Made by a program: the position numbers and the translations under genes. Below, in pieces: positions 24,324-32,120 of a DNA stretch of 37,074 nucleotides. The stretch's first letter is position 1. Each line of letters begins with the position of its first letter. The stretch lies in contig CAZRTJ010000031.1 of NCBI GenBank assembly GCA_964602985.1, forward strand, positions 1 through 37,074, given 5' to 3'. Source of the stretch: CAYZJB01 sp964602985 (GTDB taxonomy: Bacteria > CLD3 > SB21). The notes under the pieces are model-generated. The model did no database searches, was not told where the DNA came from, and saw only the letters and a list, made by a program, of their open reading frames with translations.

Positions 24324-25228
24324 AGGGACGGAGTGGCGATCGCGGTGAACCGATTGGCACAGGTCTGGCCATGCAGGTCGCCCTCCGGCGGTACCGTGCA
24401 AGCGGCGGCGGATGGCATTCCCGCGAGACAGAAAATGCGGTGAAAGATTTCGTCCGATGTCACGTCGGTCACGTCGATCAGCAAACCCTGATCGCAGGCC
24501 ACGCATTTCTCCGCCTGTTGCAGCAGTGTCCGGCCCGCCGCACGACCGACGAGCGAGTCTGTCGACGTCCAGACTTTGCCGTGACCGCGGTCGAGGAATC
24601 GGATGCCGCGCAATCGCTGCATGACGATTCGGCCCTGGTCAAGGGTCAGTACGGCTTTGAATTCCACCCGATCACCGGCCCGAAAGCTGTGTCTGGACTG
24701 CATGTCCCGACCGATCACGGCGAAGGTCGCATCGTCCAGCGCCGTTCGTCCGACAAAGAAGTTCTCAAATCCAATTACAAAACCCTTCAGAAGTGCGGAG
24801 GCTTGTTCCGGGCGGTGGCGGCTGGCCGGGGTATACCGCTGCTTCAGGTGGGGTTTGACAGATCGCACCACGCCGTAACATTCGTGTTCCTTGTCTTCGT
24901 GATCGCGGATCCACTCCTCAAACGAGTGCAGGTCATCGAGGAAGTCGTCAAAGTCGGAGGGACGGAGTTGAATCAACGTACGGGACATTTTTTCTTCGTC
25001 GAAGAACCGACATCCAGGGCAATTGCGTCCCACGTGAGAATAGCCGCGAAAGCATTTCTTGCGGCGTTCCAGTTCGACGCATTTCCATCGGAAGTATGTG
25101 CATCCGTGAGGAAAGCAGCCTTTCCGGATCGTGTGGATGACGGAAACGCGATTTCCATGTGCGGTATGCGCGTCATGCGTGCAGAGGAAGATATCCTGGC
25201 GCTTGTAGGGGTTGGTCATCATGGCCAT
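24320..25228 (-). CDS. Unrecognised cysteine-rich protein, first gene of the RDD/M16 operon
   Basis: 302 residues from the ATG at 25228 (25222 and 25219 are alternatives; no clear ribosome site separates them). The first 80 residues hold seven cysteines (16, 38, 43, 50, 59, 70, 73) with several histidines, including NCPGCRFFDEEK, which suggests a zinc- or iron-binding module. The middle (about 165-215) reads like an OB-fold or small beta barrel (FRAGDRVEFKAVLTLDQGRIVMQRLRGIRF), and a further CVACD pair lies at about 255. I do not recognise the family. A four-base overlap with the RDD gene indicates coupled translation. The 94-bp repeat array begins 45 bp upstream, so its promoter must lie in or beyond the array. 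Confidence 0.72.
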   Translation of the reverse strand: MAMMTNPYKRQDIFLCTHDAHTAHGNRVSVIHTIRKGCFPHGCTYFRWKCVELERRKKCFRGYSHVGRNCPGCRFFDEEKMSRTLIQLRPSDFDDFLDDLHSFEEWIRDHEDKEHECYGVVRSVKPHLKQRYTPASRHRPEQASALLKGFVIGFENFFVGRTALDDATFAVIGRDMQSRHSFRAGDRVEFKAVLTLDQGRIVMQRLRGIRFLDRGHGKVWTSTDSLVGRAAGRTLLQQAEKCVACDQGLLIDVTDVTSDEIFHRIFCLAGMPSAAACTVPPEGDLHGQTCANRFTAIATPSL

Positions 25229-25272
25229 CTTACACAGGAATGTGCGCAAACTCAACGACGATGTGTCCACTC

Positions 25273-25900
25273 GTCGAGCGGGAGTGGCCTCCTCGACTCA
25301 CGCTCGGAGGCCGTTTGCAACCTTCCATCTGTCTTCCCATACACGGACTTTGGACGTGGAACGGTCGTCGAGTGGGAGTGGCCTCCTCGACTCACGCTCG
25401 GAGGCCGTTTGCAACCTTCCATCTGTCTNNNNNNNNNNNNNNNNNNNNNNNNNNNNNNNNNNNNNNNNNNNNNNNNNNNNNNNNNNNNNNNNNNNNNNNN
25501 NNNNNNNNNNNNNNNNNNNNNNNNNNNNACGCTCGGAGGCCGTTTGCAACCTTCCATCTGTCTTCCCATACACGGACTTTGGATGTGGAACGGTCGTCGA
25601 GCGGGAGTGGCCTCCTCGACTCACGCTCGGAGGCCGTTTGCAACCTTCCATCTGTCTTCCCATACACGGACTTTGGATGTGGAACGGTCGTCGAGCGGGA
25701 GTGGCCTCCTCGACTCACGCTCGGAGGCCGTTTGCAACCTTCCATCTGTCTTCCCATACACGGACTTTGGATGTGGAACGGTCGTCGAGCGGGAGTGGCC
25801 TCCTCGACTCACGCTCGGAGGCCGTTTGCAACCTTCCATCTGTCTTCCCATACACGGACTTTGGACGTGGAACGGTCGTCGAGCGCAGTCGAGACGACAG
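25273..25900. repeat. 94-bp tandem repeat array interrupted by an assembly gap
   Basis: Near-identical 94-bp units start at 25273, 25367, then after the gap at about 25502 (partial), 25596, 25690, 25784, with a broken unit from 25878. Each unit holds a hairpin GGCCTCC / GGAGGCC around 13 bases, plus an outer GTCGAG / CTCGAC pair. Units differ at few places (GGACGTGG or GGATGTGG; GAGCGGG or GAGTGGG). A degenerate half unit recurs near 25970-26010. The stretch 25229-26017 has no credible gene; the long open frames through it result from stop-free repeats of a length not divisible by three. Confidence 0.95.
25429..25528. other. Assembly gap of exactly 100 Ns
   Basis: A run of 100 Ns, the usual placeholder for unknown length, falls within the tandem repeat. 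The true copy number is therefore unknown; at least six units are present. Confidence 0.98.
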
Positions 25901-26017
25901 GTCTACACGCACCCGCATTGAAACGGTCGTCAAATGAAGTCGAAACGACTCATGCTCGCCAATCGGTCATTGAGCGGGAGTGGCCTCCTCGACTCAGAGG
26001 CCGCCTCTGCTCGCGTG

Positions 26018-28039
26018 TCAGAACTTGAACTGGTCGATCACCTCGTGGGCAATTTTCACACCGAATGAATCCAGCCGTTTGAAAGAGGTGAGCAGGTCCA
26101 AATGCATCGTGCTCGAATTGACGGTGTCCTCCCCCCCGGCGGTCAGTCGCTTGAAATGAGACTCGCGAAAGCGGATTTCCTTTTCCGCAATCTCCGTTTT
26201 CTCCTGAATCACCCGGGAGGCCATGTCGACGCTTTCCTTGCTGAGCGCATCCAGTGCGGCATTCAATCGGGATTGCACGAGATTGAAAAACGATTCCAGT
26301 TCCGATTGACCTTCTTTGGAAAAATGAATCGATTGCGCGCTGTACTTGTCTGCCATTTCGGAAAGCCCGACGCCGATACGCTCGGCGATGTGCCGGAGGT
26401 CGTCCAGAGTCATCAAGAGGCGCATTAATCGTTTGGATTGTTGCAAACTGATGTTCTTCTGAGACAATCGGGTGAGGTATCGGCGGATCTCAAATTCCAA
26501 TTTGTCCGCATTCGTCATCGAGGTCTTGAGTTCGGCCAACAGTTGTTCGTTATGCGGCGCAAAAATTACCAGCGCCTTCGAGACCATGCTGCGAACGATC
26601 TGGCTGAGACGTTCTTCTTCCAGATGCGCTTGTTGGAGGGCAATTTCCGGCGTTTCGAGGTACGCGTTGTTCAGATACTTCGGCCGGAATTCCTCCGATT
26701 CGGGTTTGCCTTTGACCAGCGCCGTGATCAGCCGGGCGAACAAGGGGACGAAGCCGATCAAGAGGAGGGCGCTGAGGATATTGAATAACATGTGCCCGTT
26801 GGCGATCTGCCGCATGACCGTATCCGTCCCCATCGCGTGTGTGGCGGATACGACCATTTTCTCGAACGGAACCAGGATGGGCGTGAACACAACGACTCCG
26901 AATATGCTGAACATCGTATGAGCGACGGCCGTACGCTTGCCCTCCGTCGTCGCTCCAATGGTCGACAGCAACGCCGTCACGCACGTACCGACGTTCGCGC
27001 CAAGGACCAGCGGCATGGCCGACTCCAGAGAGAGGAGACCTTCGCTGGCCATGACGACGCACAACCCGATCGTGGCGCCGCTGCTTTGAATAATGGCTGT
27101 AAATAGCGTCGAGGCCAGAATCCCGAGGAGGGGCTTTTCGCCGAATTGGATCAGCCAGTGGATGAAGGCCGGCATGGATTTCAGTGGCGCAATCGCCTGT
27201 GACATCACAGCCATTCCAAAAAAGATAAAACCAAATCCCAGGATGATTTCACCGATGTAAATGTAGATCTTGCGCTTGGTGACCAGGGTCATCACGAAAC
27301 CCGCTCCGACCAGCAGAAGCGAGTAATCCGATACATTGAAGGCGATGAGTTGTACCGTGATGGTCGTGCCGATGTGAGCGCCCATCAGGACCCCAATGGC
27401 CTGTGTGAGGGTCATCAGTGCGGAACTCACCAATCCGACGACCATGACCGATGTGGCCGAACTGCTTTGCACAATGGCCGTGACCAGGATTCCGACGAGC
27501 AAACCCATCCATCGGTTGGACGTGAGGGCCGCAAGGATGGACCGCAAGCGGCTGCCGGCAGCCTTTTGCAAACCGCCTGAACCGAGGCTCATGCCAAACA
27601 GGAAAATTCCCAGTCCGCCAAACAAGCCGATGACCAGGAAAAACCACCACATCGTTCGCTGGGCGCGGACGGTGATTTCGGGAGTCGACCCTTCCATGTT
27701 TGCCGAACGGGCGATGATGATGTAGTCGCCCGCCTGACTTCCGAGACGGAATTCATTTCGAGCGATGCCGTCGGTTCCTGTACGAATCGATGGCGATTTC
27801 AATGCAGCGCCCTTCGATTTGGACGGCGAGGCGACGACCTCAAACACAATCTCCACGTCGGGAACTGGTCGTCCAGCGGAATCAGTCGCCAGGATTTTGA
27901 GGGGGGCGCCGAGGTCGGTTTCTTCCAGCCCGACAAAGAGCTTCTGTCCGGGCTCGTACGAAACGTTTTGAAGACGAATGGGGGACTGACCGTAGACAGC
28001 CGTCCCGATCCACAACGCAAACAGTGTCAGGGATTTCAT
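26018..28039 (-). CDS. Na+/phosphate cotransporter family protein with N-terminal Ig-like domain and C-terminal PhoU-like domain
   Basis: 673-residue inner-membrane protein. A signal peptide (about 1-18) leads to an exported Ig-like domain (about 25-127; 'DSAGRPVPDVEIVFEVVA', 'TGTDGIARNEFRLGSQAGDYIIIA'), resembling bacterial Big-type folds. The transporter part (about 132-440) has the two Na/Pi repeats with QSSSAT at 191-196 and QSSGAT at 318-323. The C-terminal 200 residues are helical, PhoU-like (SQIVRSMVSKALVIF, DDLRHIAERIGVGLSEMADKY). Most NptA/YjbB-type proteins lack the Ig domain. ATG 28039 follows GGAGG with good spacing. It probably moves phosphate with sodium; direction and regulation by the PhoU part are inferred from the family. 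Confidence 0.9.
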   Translation of the reverse strand: MKSLTLFALWIGTAVYGQSPIRLQNVSYEPGQKLFVGLEETDLGAPLKILATDSAGRPVPDVEIVFEVVASPSKSKGAALKSPSIRTGTDGIARNEFRLGSQAGDYIIIARSANMEGSTPEITVRAQRTMWWFFLVIGLFGGLGIFLFGMSLGSGGLQKAAGSRLRSILAALTSNRWMGLLVGILVTAIVQSSSATSVMVVGLVSSALMTLTQAIGVLMGAHIGTTITVQLIAFNVSDYSLLLVGAGFVMTLVTKRKIYIYIGEIILGFGFIFFGMAVMSQAIAPLKSMPAFIHWLIQFGEKPLLGILASTLFTAIIQSSGATIGLCVVMASEGLLSLESAMPLVLGANVGTCVTALLSTIGATTEGKRTAVAHTMFSIFGVVVFTPILVPFEKMVVSATHAMGTDTVMRQIANGHMLFNILSALLLIGFVPLFARLITALVKGKPESEEFRPKYLNNAYLETPEIALQQAHLEEERLSQIVRSMVSKALVIFAPHNEQLLAELKTSMTNADKLEFEIRRYLTRLSQKNISLQQSKRLMRLLMTLDDLRHIAERIGVGLSEMADKYSAQSIHFSKEGQSELESFFNLVQSRLNAALDALSKESVDMASRVIQEKTEIAEKEIRFRESHFKRLTAGGEDTVNSSTMHLDLLTSFKRLDSFGVKIAHEVIDQFKF

Positions 28040-28057
28040 AGATCCTCCGCAAGATGC

Positions 28058-28087
28058 ATTATACTACATATCGCGCCCGTATGTCAA
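28058..28087 (-). promoter_or_regulatory. Consensus promoter of the Na/Pi transporter gene
   Basis: Minus strand: TTGACA (28082-28087), 18 bp, TATAAT (28058-28063), both hexamers perfect. The leader would be about 12 bases, just enough for the ribosome site. Confidence 0.75.
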
Positions 28088-28149
28088 CAATGACGGGGGT
28101 CAAGTTTGCCAACAGACGCATCAGAACGTGCGAGAGCAACAGGGACAAC

Positions 28150-28171
28150 AATAGTACTGGAATAGTACTGG
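28150..28171. repeat. Tandem pair of AATAGTACTGG
   Basis: Two exact 11-bp copies back to back in the leader of the beta-helix gene; possibly a protein-binding site or a small slippage repeat. Confidence 0.6.
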
Positions 28172-28212
28172 AATTCGATGGATTGTCCTGTACCTTTCCG
28201 AAAGGAGGGATC

Positions 28213-29091
28213 ATGCGCACCGGGTGCTTCCTGCTGTTCGTCTTCGGTAGTTTCGCTTGTACGCCGAGAATGACAATCCCCGTTCATCGTGTGTCCGATG
28301 TAGCCGATTTGTGGAGGGCCATCGGTTCCGACCGCGTCATTGAATTGGCTCCGGGCGATTACGTTCTGTCCATCATCCTCGACGAGGCAGTTCCCACCTC
28401 TCATGCGCGAATCCGAAAGCCGTACGTGGACGCCGAATGGAATATCTACGACGTAACGAATCTGGCGCTGCGTGCCGAAAAGCCGGGTACCGTGAGACTG
28501 CTGACGGAACCTGTGTACGGGAATGTGTTGACGTTCACAGAATGTTCGGGCATTGTGCTGGAGAATCTTACTATGGGACACGGTCCGGAAAAAGGGTTTT
28601 GTACGGGAGGCGTGGTGCAAGTGGACAGTTCGACGGACATTCGGTTAACGCGCTGCGTGTTGTTCGGGAGCGGCACGGAAGGTATTCGTGCGTCCGACGT
28701 GTCTCGTTTGAAGGTCGACCAAACGGTCATTGAAGAGTGCAGCTATAACATCCTCACGCTCGTCCACTGCGAGGACGTTGTTTTTCGGTCGTGTACGTTT
28801 CGCAACAACCAGTCCGATGTGTCCGGCATGATCAACGTCGACCAGTCTGTTGTCGTGTGGAATCGATGCCGGATCGAAAACAACGGCGGAGGTGTGGCCG
28901 CGTTCCTGTTTGAAGCGGACGAGGCGTCCATCCTGCGACTGGATCGCTGCGAGATTCTGAACAATCGAGTTCCGACCGTGTTCAACAGGGAGTCTGTAGT
29001 GAGAATGTCGGGCACTGTCCTTCGAGACAATTTTCTTCACGAGGAAACGGACTGGCACGACGAACATCTTCCGATCGAAGACGCGGACTAG
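28213..29091 (+). CDS. Exported right-handed beta-helix repeat protein
   Basis: 292-residue protein with an N-terminal hydrophobic leader (MRTGCFLLFVFGSFAC) that may be a weak lipobox. From about residue 40 it consists of repeating short strands with turn residues (TFTECSGIVLENLTM, VQVDSSTDIRLTRCVLF, IRASDVSRLKVDQTVIEEC, LVHCEDVVFRSCTFRNN), the parallel beta-helix pattern of pectin-lyase-fold proteins. No catalytic motif could be recognised. I chose ATG 28213, with AGGAGGG four bases upstream; the open frame extends back to 28054 without support. Divergent from the Na/Pi gene. A surface or periplasmic carbohydrate-binding role is possible but unproven. Confidence 0.8.
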   Translation: MRTGCFLLFVFGSFACTPRMTIPVHRVSDVADLWRAIGSDRVIELAPGDYVLSIILDEAVPTSHARIRKPYVDAEWNIYDVTNLALRAEKPGTVRLLTEPVYGNVLTFTECSGIVLENLTMGHGPEKGFCTGGVVQVDSSTDIRLTRCVLFGSGTEGIRASDVSRLKVDQTVIEECSYNILTLVHCEDVVFRSCTFRNNQSDVSGMINVDQSVVVWNRCRIENNGGGVAAFLFEADEASILRLDRCEILNNRVPTVFNRESVVRMSGTVLRDNFLHEETDWHDEHLPIEDAD

Positions 29092-29164
29092 GCATGACTG
29101 TTTTTGAGCGGGACCGTCCCGATTCGACCGTATGACCATTTTGCAAAACGTTCTGAATCCAGAC

Positions 29165-29899
29165 TTATGGAGCGGCGGTTTTTCGCAGACGAATGATCTT
29201 GACCCAATGCAAGAGTTTCATAATAGGATAGATCGGGTCCCATTCAAACCATTTCACAGCAAAATTCGGCCGGTTCGGGTACTTGTGGTGGTTGTTCTGA
29301 AACAGTTCGCCCAGCAAGAGGACATCCCACAACAGAGAGTTTTTCGAGTGGTCCTGGTTGTCGAAATTCGAATAACCGTACTTGTGGCCGCACCAGTTGA
29401 CGATGGCTCCGTGGATCGGCCCCATGAGGAAGTGCAACGGGAGAAGGAGAAACATCCACCAGTCCGTCGCAAAGAAATAATAGAGGACAAAATACAACAC
29501 GCCCCATGCGATGCGTACGAACCAACTGGTCGAAATCTTGTCCAAGAGCGACCATTCCGGAAAACCGCCTGCGGATTCTGCATCGCTTGATTTGTCTTTC
29601 AGATAACCCATGTACACGCCATACGTGTGTTTCATCATCGACACGACGTCTTTGAAGAAATGCGGCGAATGCGGATCTTCTTCCGCGTCGGAAAATGCGT
29701 GATGCTGGCGGTGCATGATCGCATAGGCGCGGGGATTGAGGAATGAGGAGCCTTGCGTGATGAAAGTAAACAAGTAAAAAAATCGTTCCCAAAACGGGGA
29801 GAGGAAATACATTTTGTGCGCCGCGTATCGATGCAGGAAGAAGCTCTGGGCGAACAAGCTCGCATACCAATGTCCGACAAAAAAGAGTGCAATGGCCAT
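29165..29899 (-). CDS. Membrane fatty-acid desaturase (acyl-CoA/acyl-lipid delta-9 type)
   Basis: 244-residue integral membrane di-iron enzyme that introduces a double bond into fatty acyl chains using oxygen. The His boxes are HRYAAH (23-28), HRQHH (63-67) and NNHH (202-205), with an extra His in GHKYGY (His172), as in stearoyl-CoA-type desaturases. The N terminus is short: family members often have another membrane pair before the first box. I see no earlier supported start, and AGGG precedes ATG 29899. It begins 51 bp after the stop of the B12-binding regulator on the same strand, so the two are probably co-transcribed, which links unsaturated lipid supply to the methyltransferase operon on the other side. 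Confidence 0.9.
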   Translation of the reverse strand: MAIALFFVGHWYASLFAQSFFLHRYAAHKMYFLSPFWERFFYLFTFITQGSSFLNPRAYAIMHRQHHAFSDAEEDPHSPHFFKDVVSMMKHTYGVYMGYLKDKSSDAESAGGFPEWSLLDKISTSWFVRIAWGVLYFVLYYFFATDWWMFLLLPLHFLMGPIHGAIVNWCGHKYGYSNFDNQDHSKNSLLWDVLLLGELFQNNHHKYPNRPNFAVKWFEWDPIYPIMKLLHWVKIIRLRKTAAP

Positions 29900-29950
29900 A
29901 AGATCACCCTGGATTTGAATTCATATGGTTAATGATTCTATGCGGAACCG

Positions 29951-30814
29951 TCAAGACATGGCGACATCATGAAATGTGTACAACCGCTTGGTACCCTCGG
30001 GGGCCCTGAGGTAGTCAAATCCCGATCCTCCAACAAAGAGTCGTGCGCTGAATTGGCGACAAAGTTCCGTGCATCGCTCCAGTTCGGTCTGCGACGCGGG
30101 GATGTCCACGACCATCGTGCTGGAAACATAGACTCGGTCGGGACGGAAATGGTCAAAGACGGATTCAAGATCGACCATGGGTGTCACCTGACCGGTGTAC
30201 AGGACGGTGAAGCCGCGAACTTCCAGGAGATGATCGACCATCTTGAGCGCCATGTCGTGCAGTTCGCCGGACAGATTCAGACACAGGACCCGCCCCTGCT
30301 TTTCAGATGGGAACTGCAGCAATCCCTGAAGTCGTATCACGGCGTCTTTAATCGACTGGGTGGCCAGGTGTTCCTTGGAGACCGCGATGGCTCCCTCGGC
30401 CCAGAGAGTTCCGATTCGGTGGAGAACAGGCGTCACCAGGTGATCGTAGATTTCGTGCAATGGAATCTGTGCCAGATACAGGCCGTTGAGTACGTGCTGG
30501 ATGTGATCGCGACGGCATTCGAAGGCCTGAGGCAGTATGTACTCGACCAGAAATGGATAATCACGTTTCAGAATGCGATGAGCGATCTGGAGATCCAGTT
30601 CGCTGTCTATCGGGAAAACATTGATCTTCGATGTTTTCGTATTGTGGGTTTCCAGAAATTCGGCCAGATGGCTCATCAGAAATCTCCGATGTCCCCCGGC
30701 GCTTGCCAGACATCGCAGTTTCCCCTCTTCCGTCCACCGCTTGACCGTTGAGACATTGACGCCGAGGATCATGGCCGCTTCCTGGCTAGTAAAATACTGA
30801 ACTTCAGCCTGCAT
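29951..30814 (-). CDS. CarH/LitR-type MerR regulator with cobalamin-binding domain
   Basis: 287-residue regulator. A MerR-type winged helix (residues 7-55; TSQEAAMILGVNVSTVKRWTEEGKLRCLASAGGHRRF) is joined to a four-helix-bundle cap and a Rossmann B12 domain. Trp138 and Glu148-His149 reproduce the WxxxxxxxxxEH spacing that places coenzyme B12 in Thermus CarH (Trp131, Glu141, His142). The lower-ligand motif is ELHDMA with His186, and VGGSGF closes the domain. CarH proteins repress in the dark as AdoB12 tetramers and release DNA when light breaks the Co-C bond. The residue after the Trp is Ala139, where CarH has His132, which caps cobalt in the light state. It is divergent from the lipid operon, and two perfect 20-bp repeats lie in the shared region. 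An AAGGGA site precedes ATG 30814. Confidence 0.9.
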   Translation of the reverse strand: MQAEVQYFTSQEAAMILGVNVSTVKRWTEEGKLRCLASAGGHRRFLMSHLAEFLETHNTKTSKINVFPIDSELDLQIAHRILKRDYPFLVEYILPQAFECRRDHIQHVLNGLYLAQIPLHEIYDHLVTPVLHRIGTLWAEGAIAVSKEHLATQSIKDAVIRLQGLLQFPSEKQGRVLCLNLSGELHDMALKMVDHLLEVRGFTVLYTGQVTPMVDLESVFDHFRPDRVYVSSTMVVDIPASQTELERCTELCRQFSARLFVGGSGFDYLRAPEGTKRLYTFHDVAMS

Positions 30815-30837
30815 TGCAGTCCCTTTCTATCCAGCCC

Positions 30838-30866
30838 AATATATGCCAGCGCTCAGCCGATTGCAA
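30838..30866 (-). promoter_or_regulatory. Promoter of the CarH-like regulator
   Basis: Minus strand: TTGCAA (30861-30866), 17 bp, TATATT (30838-30843); leader about 17 bases. The left operator ends only 5 bp upstream of this -35 box, so the regulator probably controls its own gene and the desaturase. Confidence 0.65.
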
Positions 30867-30871
30867 GAAAA

Positions 30872-30891
30872 ATGAGCGTTATGCGCGATTT
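30872..30891 (+). promoter_or_regulatory. Left operator: 20-bp element
   Basis: ATGAGCGTTATGCGCGATTT, the exact reverse complement of 30924-30943. It sits between the two divergent -35 boxes, three bases before that of the lipid operon. Confidence 0.8.
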
Positions 30892-30894
30892 TTC

Positions 30895-30923
30895 TTGACA
30901 AATAACATCCAAGATCATATACT
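30895..30923 (+). promoter_or_regulatory. Promoter of the lipid operon
   Basis: TTGACA (30895-30900), 17 bp, TATACT (30918-30923), close to ideal. Both ends abut the operator copies. Transcription would start near 30930, inside the right operator. Confidence 0.8.
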
Positions 30924-30943
30924 AAATCGCGCATAACGCTCAT
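30924..30943 (-). promoter_or_regulatory. Right operator: inverted copy of the 20-bp element
   Basis: AAATCGCGCATAACGCTCAT, beginning at the base after the -10 box and covering the predicted transcription start. Its centre is 52 bp from that of the left copy. The identity stops abruptly at 20 bases on both sides. Confidence 0.8.
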
Positions 30944-30994
30944 AGCTAGACGACCATTTGAGTGCAAATATATAACTAACAAAGGTTTATCATT

Positions 30995-31345
30995 ATGCTG
31001 TTACTGAGAATCGTGACCACAGCCGTTTTTGTGTTTATGATATTCGAAGTTGTGACCACGAGTCTGAAAAGCAACTTGTTTGAGCTAATGCGCACTTGGG
31101 ATTCCGCCAATTACATGGCTCCCTGGTTTTCAGCCACGCTCTGGGATTTCTACGCGAATGTCTTCTTTATTTTTGTTTGGGTGGCATATAAGGAACAGTC
31201 TGTTTGGAAATCTCTGCTGTGGCTTGTTCTTTTGGTTTGTTTGGGAAGCATTGCGACAGCGGGTTATTTCTTGATCCAGCTCTTTCGCCTGAAGAACGGT
31301 GATGGGCTCAGAGATTTGTTCACCGCCAGGAGCGTTTCACGATGA
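30995..31345 (+). CDS. DUF1475 membrane protein
   Basis: 116-residue protein with three or four membrane helices (about 3-21, 48-64, 71-94), matching DUF1475: 'APWFSATLWDFYANVFFIFVWVAYKEQSVWKSLLWLVLLVCLGSIATAGYFLIQLFRL' is the typical core. DUF1475 genes often sit beside DUF1295, flavin oxidoreductase and CFA-like genes, so a role in membrane-lipid modification is likely, but no activity is known. It is first in the operon, 52 bases after the right operator, with AAAGG upstream of the ATG. Its stop overlaps the next ATG as ATGA. Confidence 0.8.
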   Translation: MLLLRIVTTAVFVFMIFEVVTTSLKSNLFELMRTWDSANYMAPWFSATLWDFYANVFFIFVWVAYKEQSVWKSLLWLVLLVCLGSIATAGYFLIQLFRLKNGDGLRDLFTARSVSR

Positions 31346-32120
31346 TCCCACTGTTTCTGATCGCAGTCCTTTTCATGTTCGGATTGATGAGTGTCACATG
31401 GCTCGTTTATCGAAAACTGGATCGGGCGGACATTGTCGATCTGGCCTGGGCTTTTGGACTGGCGACTCTGGCCGTGCTCTACGCGGTGGTCGGGGAAGGA
31501 TGGTGGGTCCGTAAAGTCCTCGTGGCGGCCATGGCCGGTCTCTGGGGGTATCGCCTGGCATTTCATCTGCTCGGACGTATTCGTACACACGGCGAGGACG
31601 GCCATATGTCCAATTGCGCGAACAATGGAAAACCTCCTTGCCTCGACGCTTCTTTGTCTTTTATCAATACCAGGCGATTCTCAACGTCATCCTTGTCTTT
31701 CCGTTCATCGTCTCCGTGATGAATCCGACTCCCGAACTTCACCTGCTGGAAGCCCTCGGGTTGGCGATTTGGACTCTGGCATGGATCGGAGAATCCATTG
31801 CCGACCGACAGCTAACATACTTCAAGGCAGACCCCCATAACCGCGGCAAAGTCTGTACTGTGGGCCTGTGGCAATATTCCCGACACCCCAACTACTTCTT
31901 TGAGTGGCTCATATGGGTTTCGTTCTTTGTCTTTGCCGCGGCCTCTCCCTTTGGCTGGCTCTCTGTCGTTTGTCCGTTGCTCATGTTGTACTTTCTCCTT
32001 CGAGTCACGGGGATCCCGATGACGGAAGCTCAATCCATACGATCCCGTGGAGATGCATATCGTGAATATCAGAAAACAACCAGCATGTTTATTCCCTGGC
32101 GAAAGACGAGGCAATCATGA
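31342..32120 (+). pseudogene. DUF1295 (steroid 5-alpha-reductase-like) membrane protein, split by a one-base frameshift
   Basis: Two frames together give one DUF1295 protein of about 259 residues. Part one (31342-about 31607) gives 'MIPLFLIAVLFMFGLM...LWGYRLAFHLLGRIRTHGEDG' and then drifts to an unrelated tail with a stop at 31719. Part two, from about 31605 to 32120, continues with Y-V-Q-L-R-E-Q-W, 'FFVFYQYQAILNVILVFP' and the typical 'GLWQYSRHPNYFFEWLIWVSFF' motif. The family reads GEDGRYxxLREQW at this point, so one base is missing near 31603-31605. This is a true mutation, an assembly error, or less likely a programmed shift. The family is a multi-pass membrane reductase or methyltransferase-like fold with substrate unknown. 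It overlaps both neighbours by four bases. Confidence 0.85.

Noticed and set aside
25273..25900. CRISPR array
   Set aside because: The whole 94-bp unit repeats; there are no unique spacers between short repeats and no cas genes nearby.
24371..26028. Long plus-strand open frames through the 94-bp repeat
   Set aside because: The unit has no stops and its length is not a multiple of three, so all plus frames stay open. The upstream parts are antisense to the Cys-rich gene and there is no start site.
31614..32120. Second half of DUF1295 as a separate gene
   Set aside because: It begins in the middle of a known domain with no ribosome site and completes the preceding frame, so it is one broken gene rather than two.
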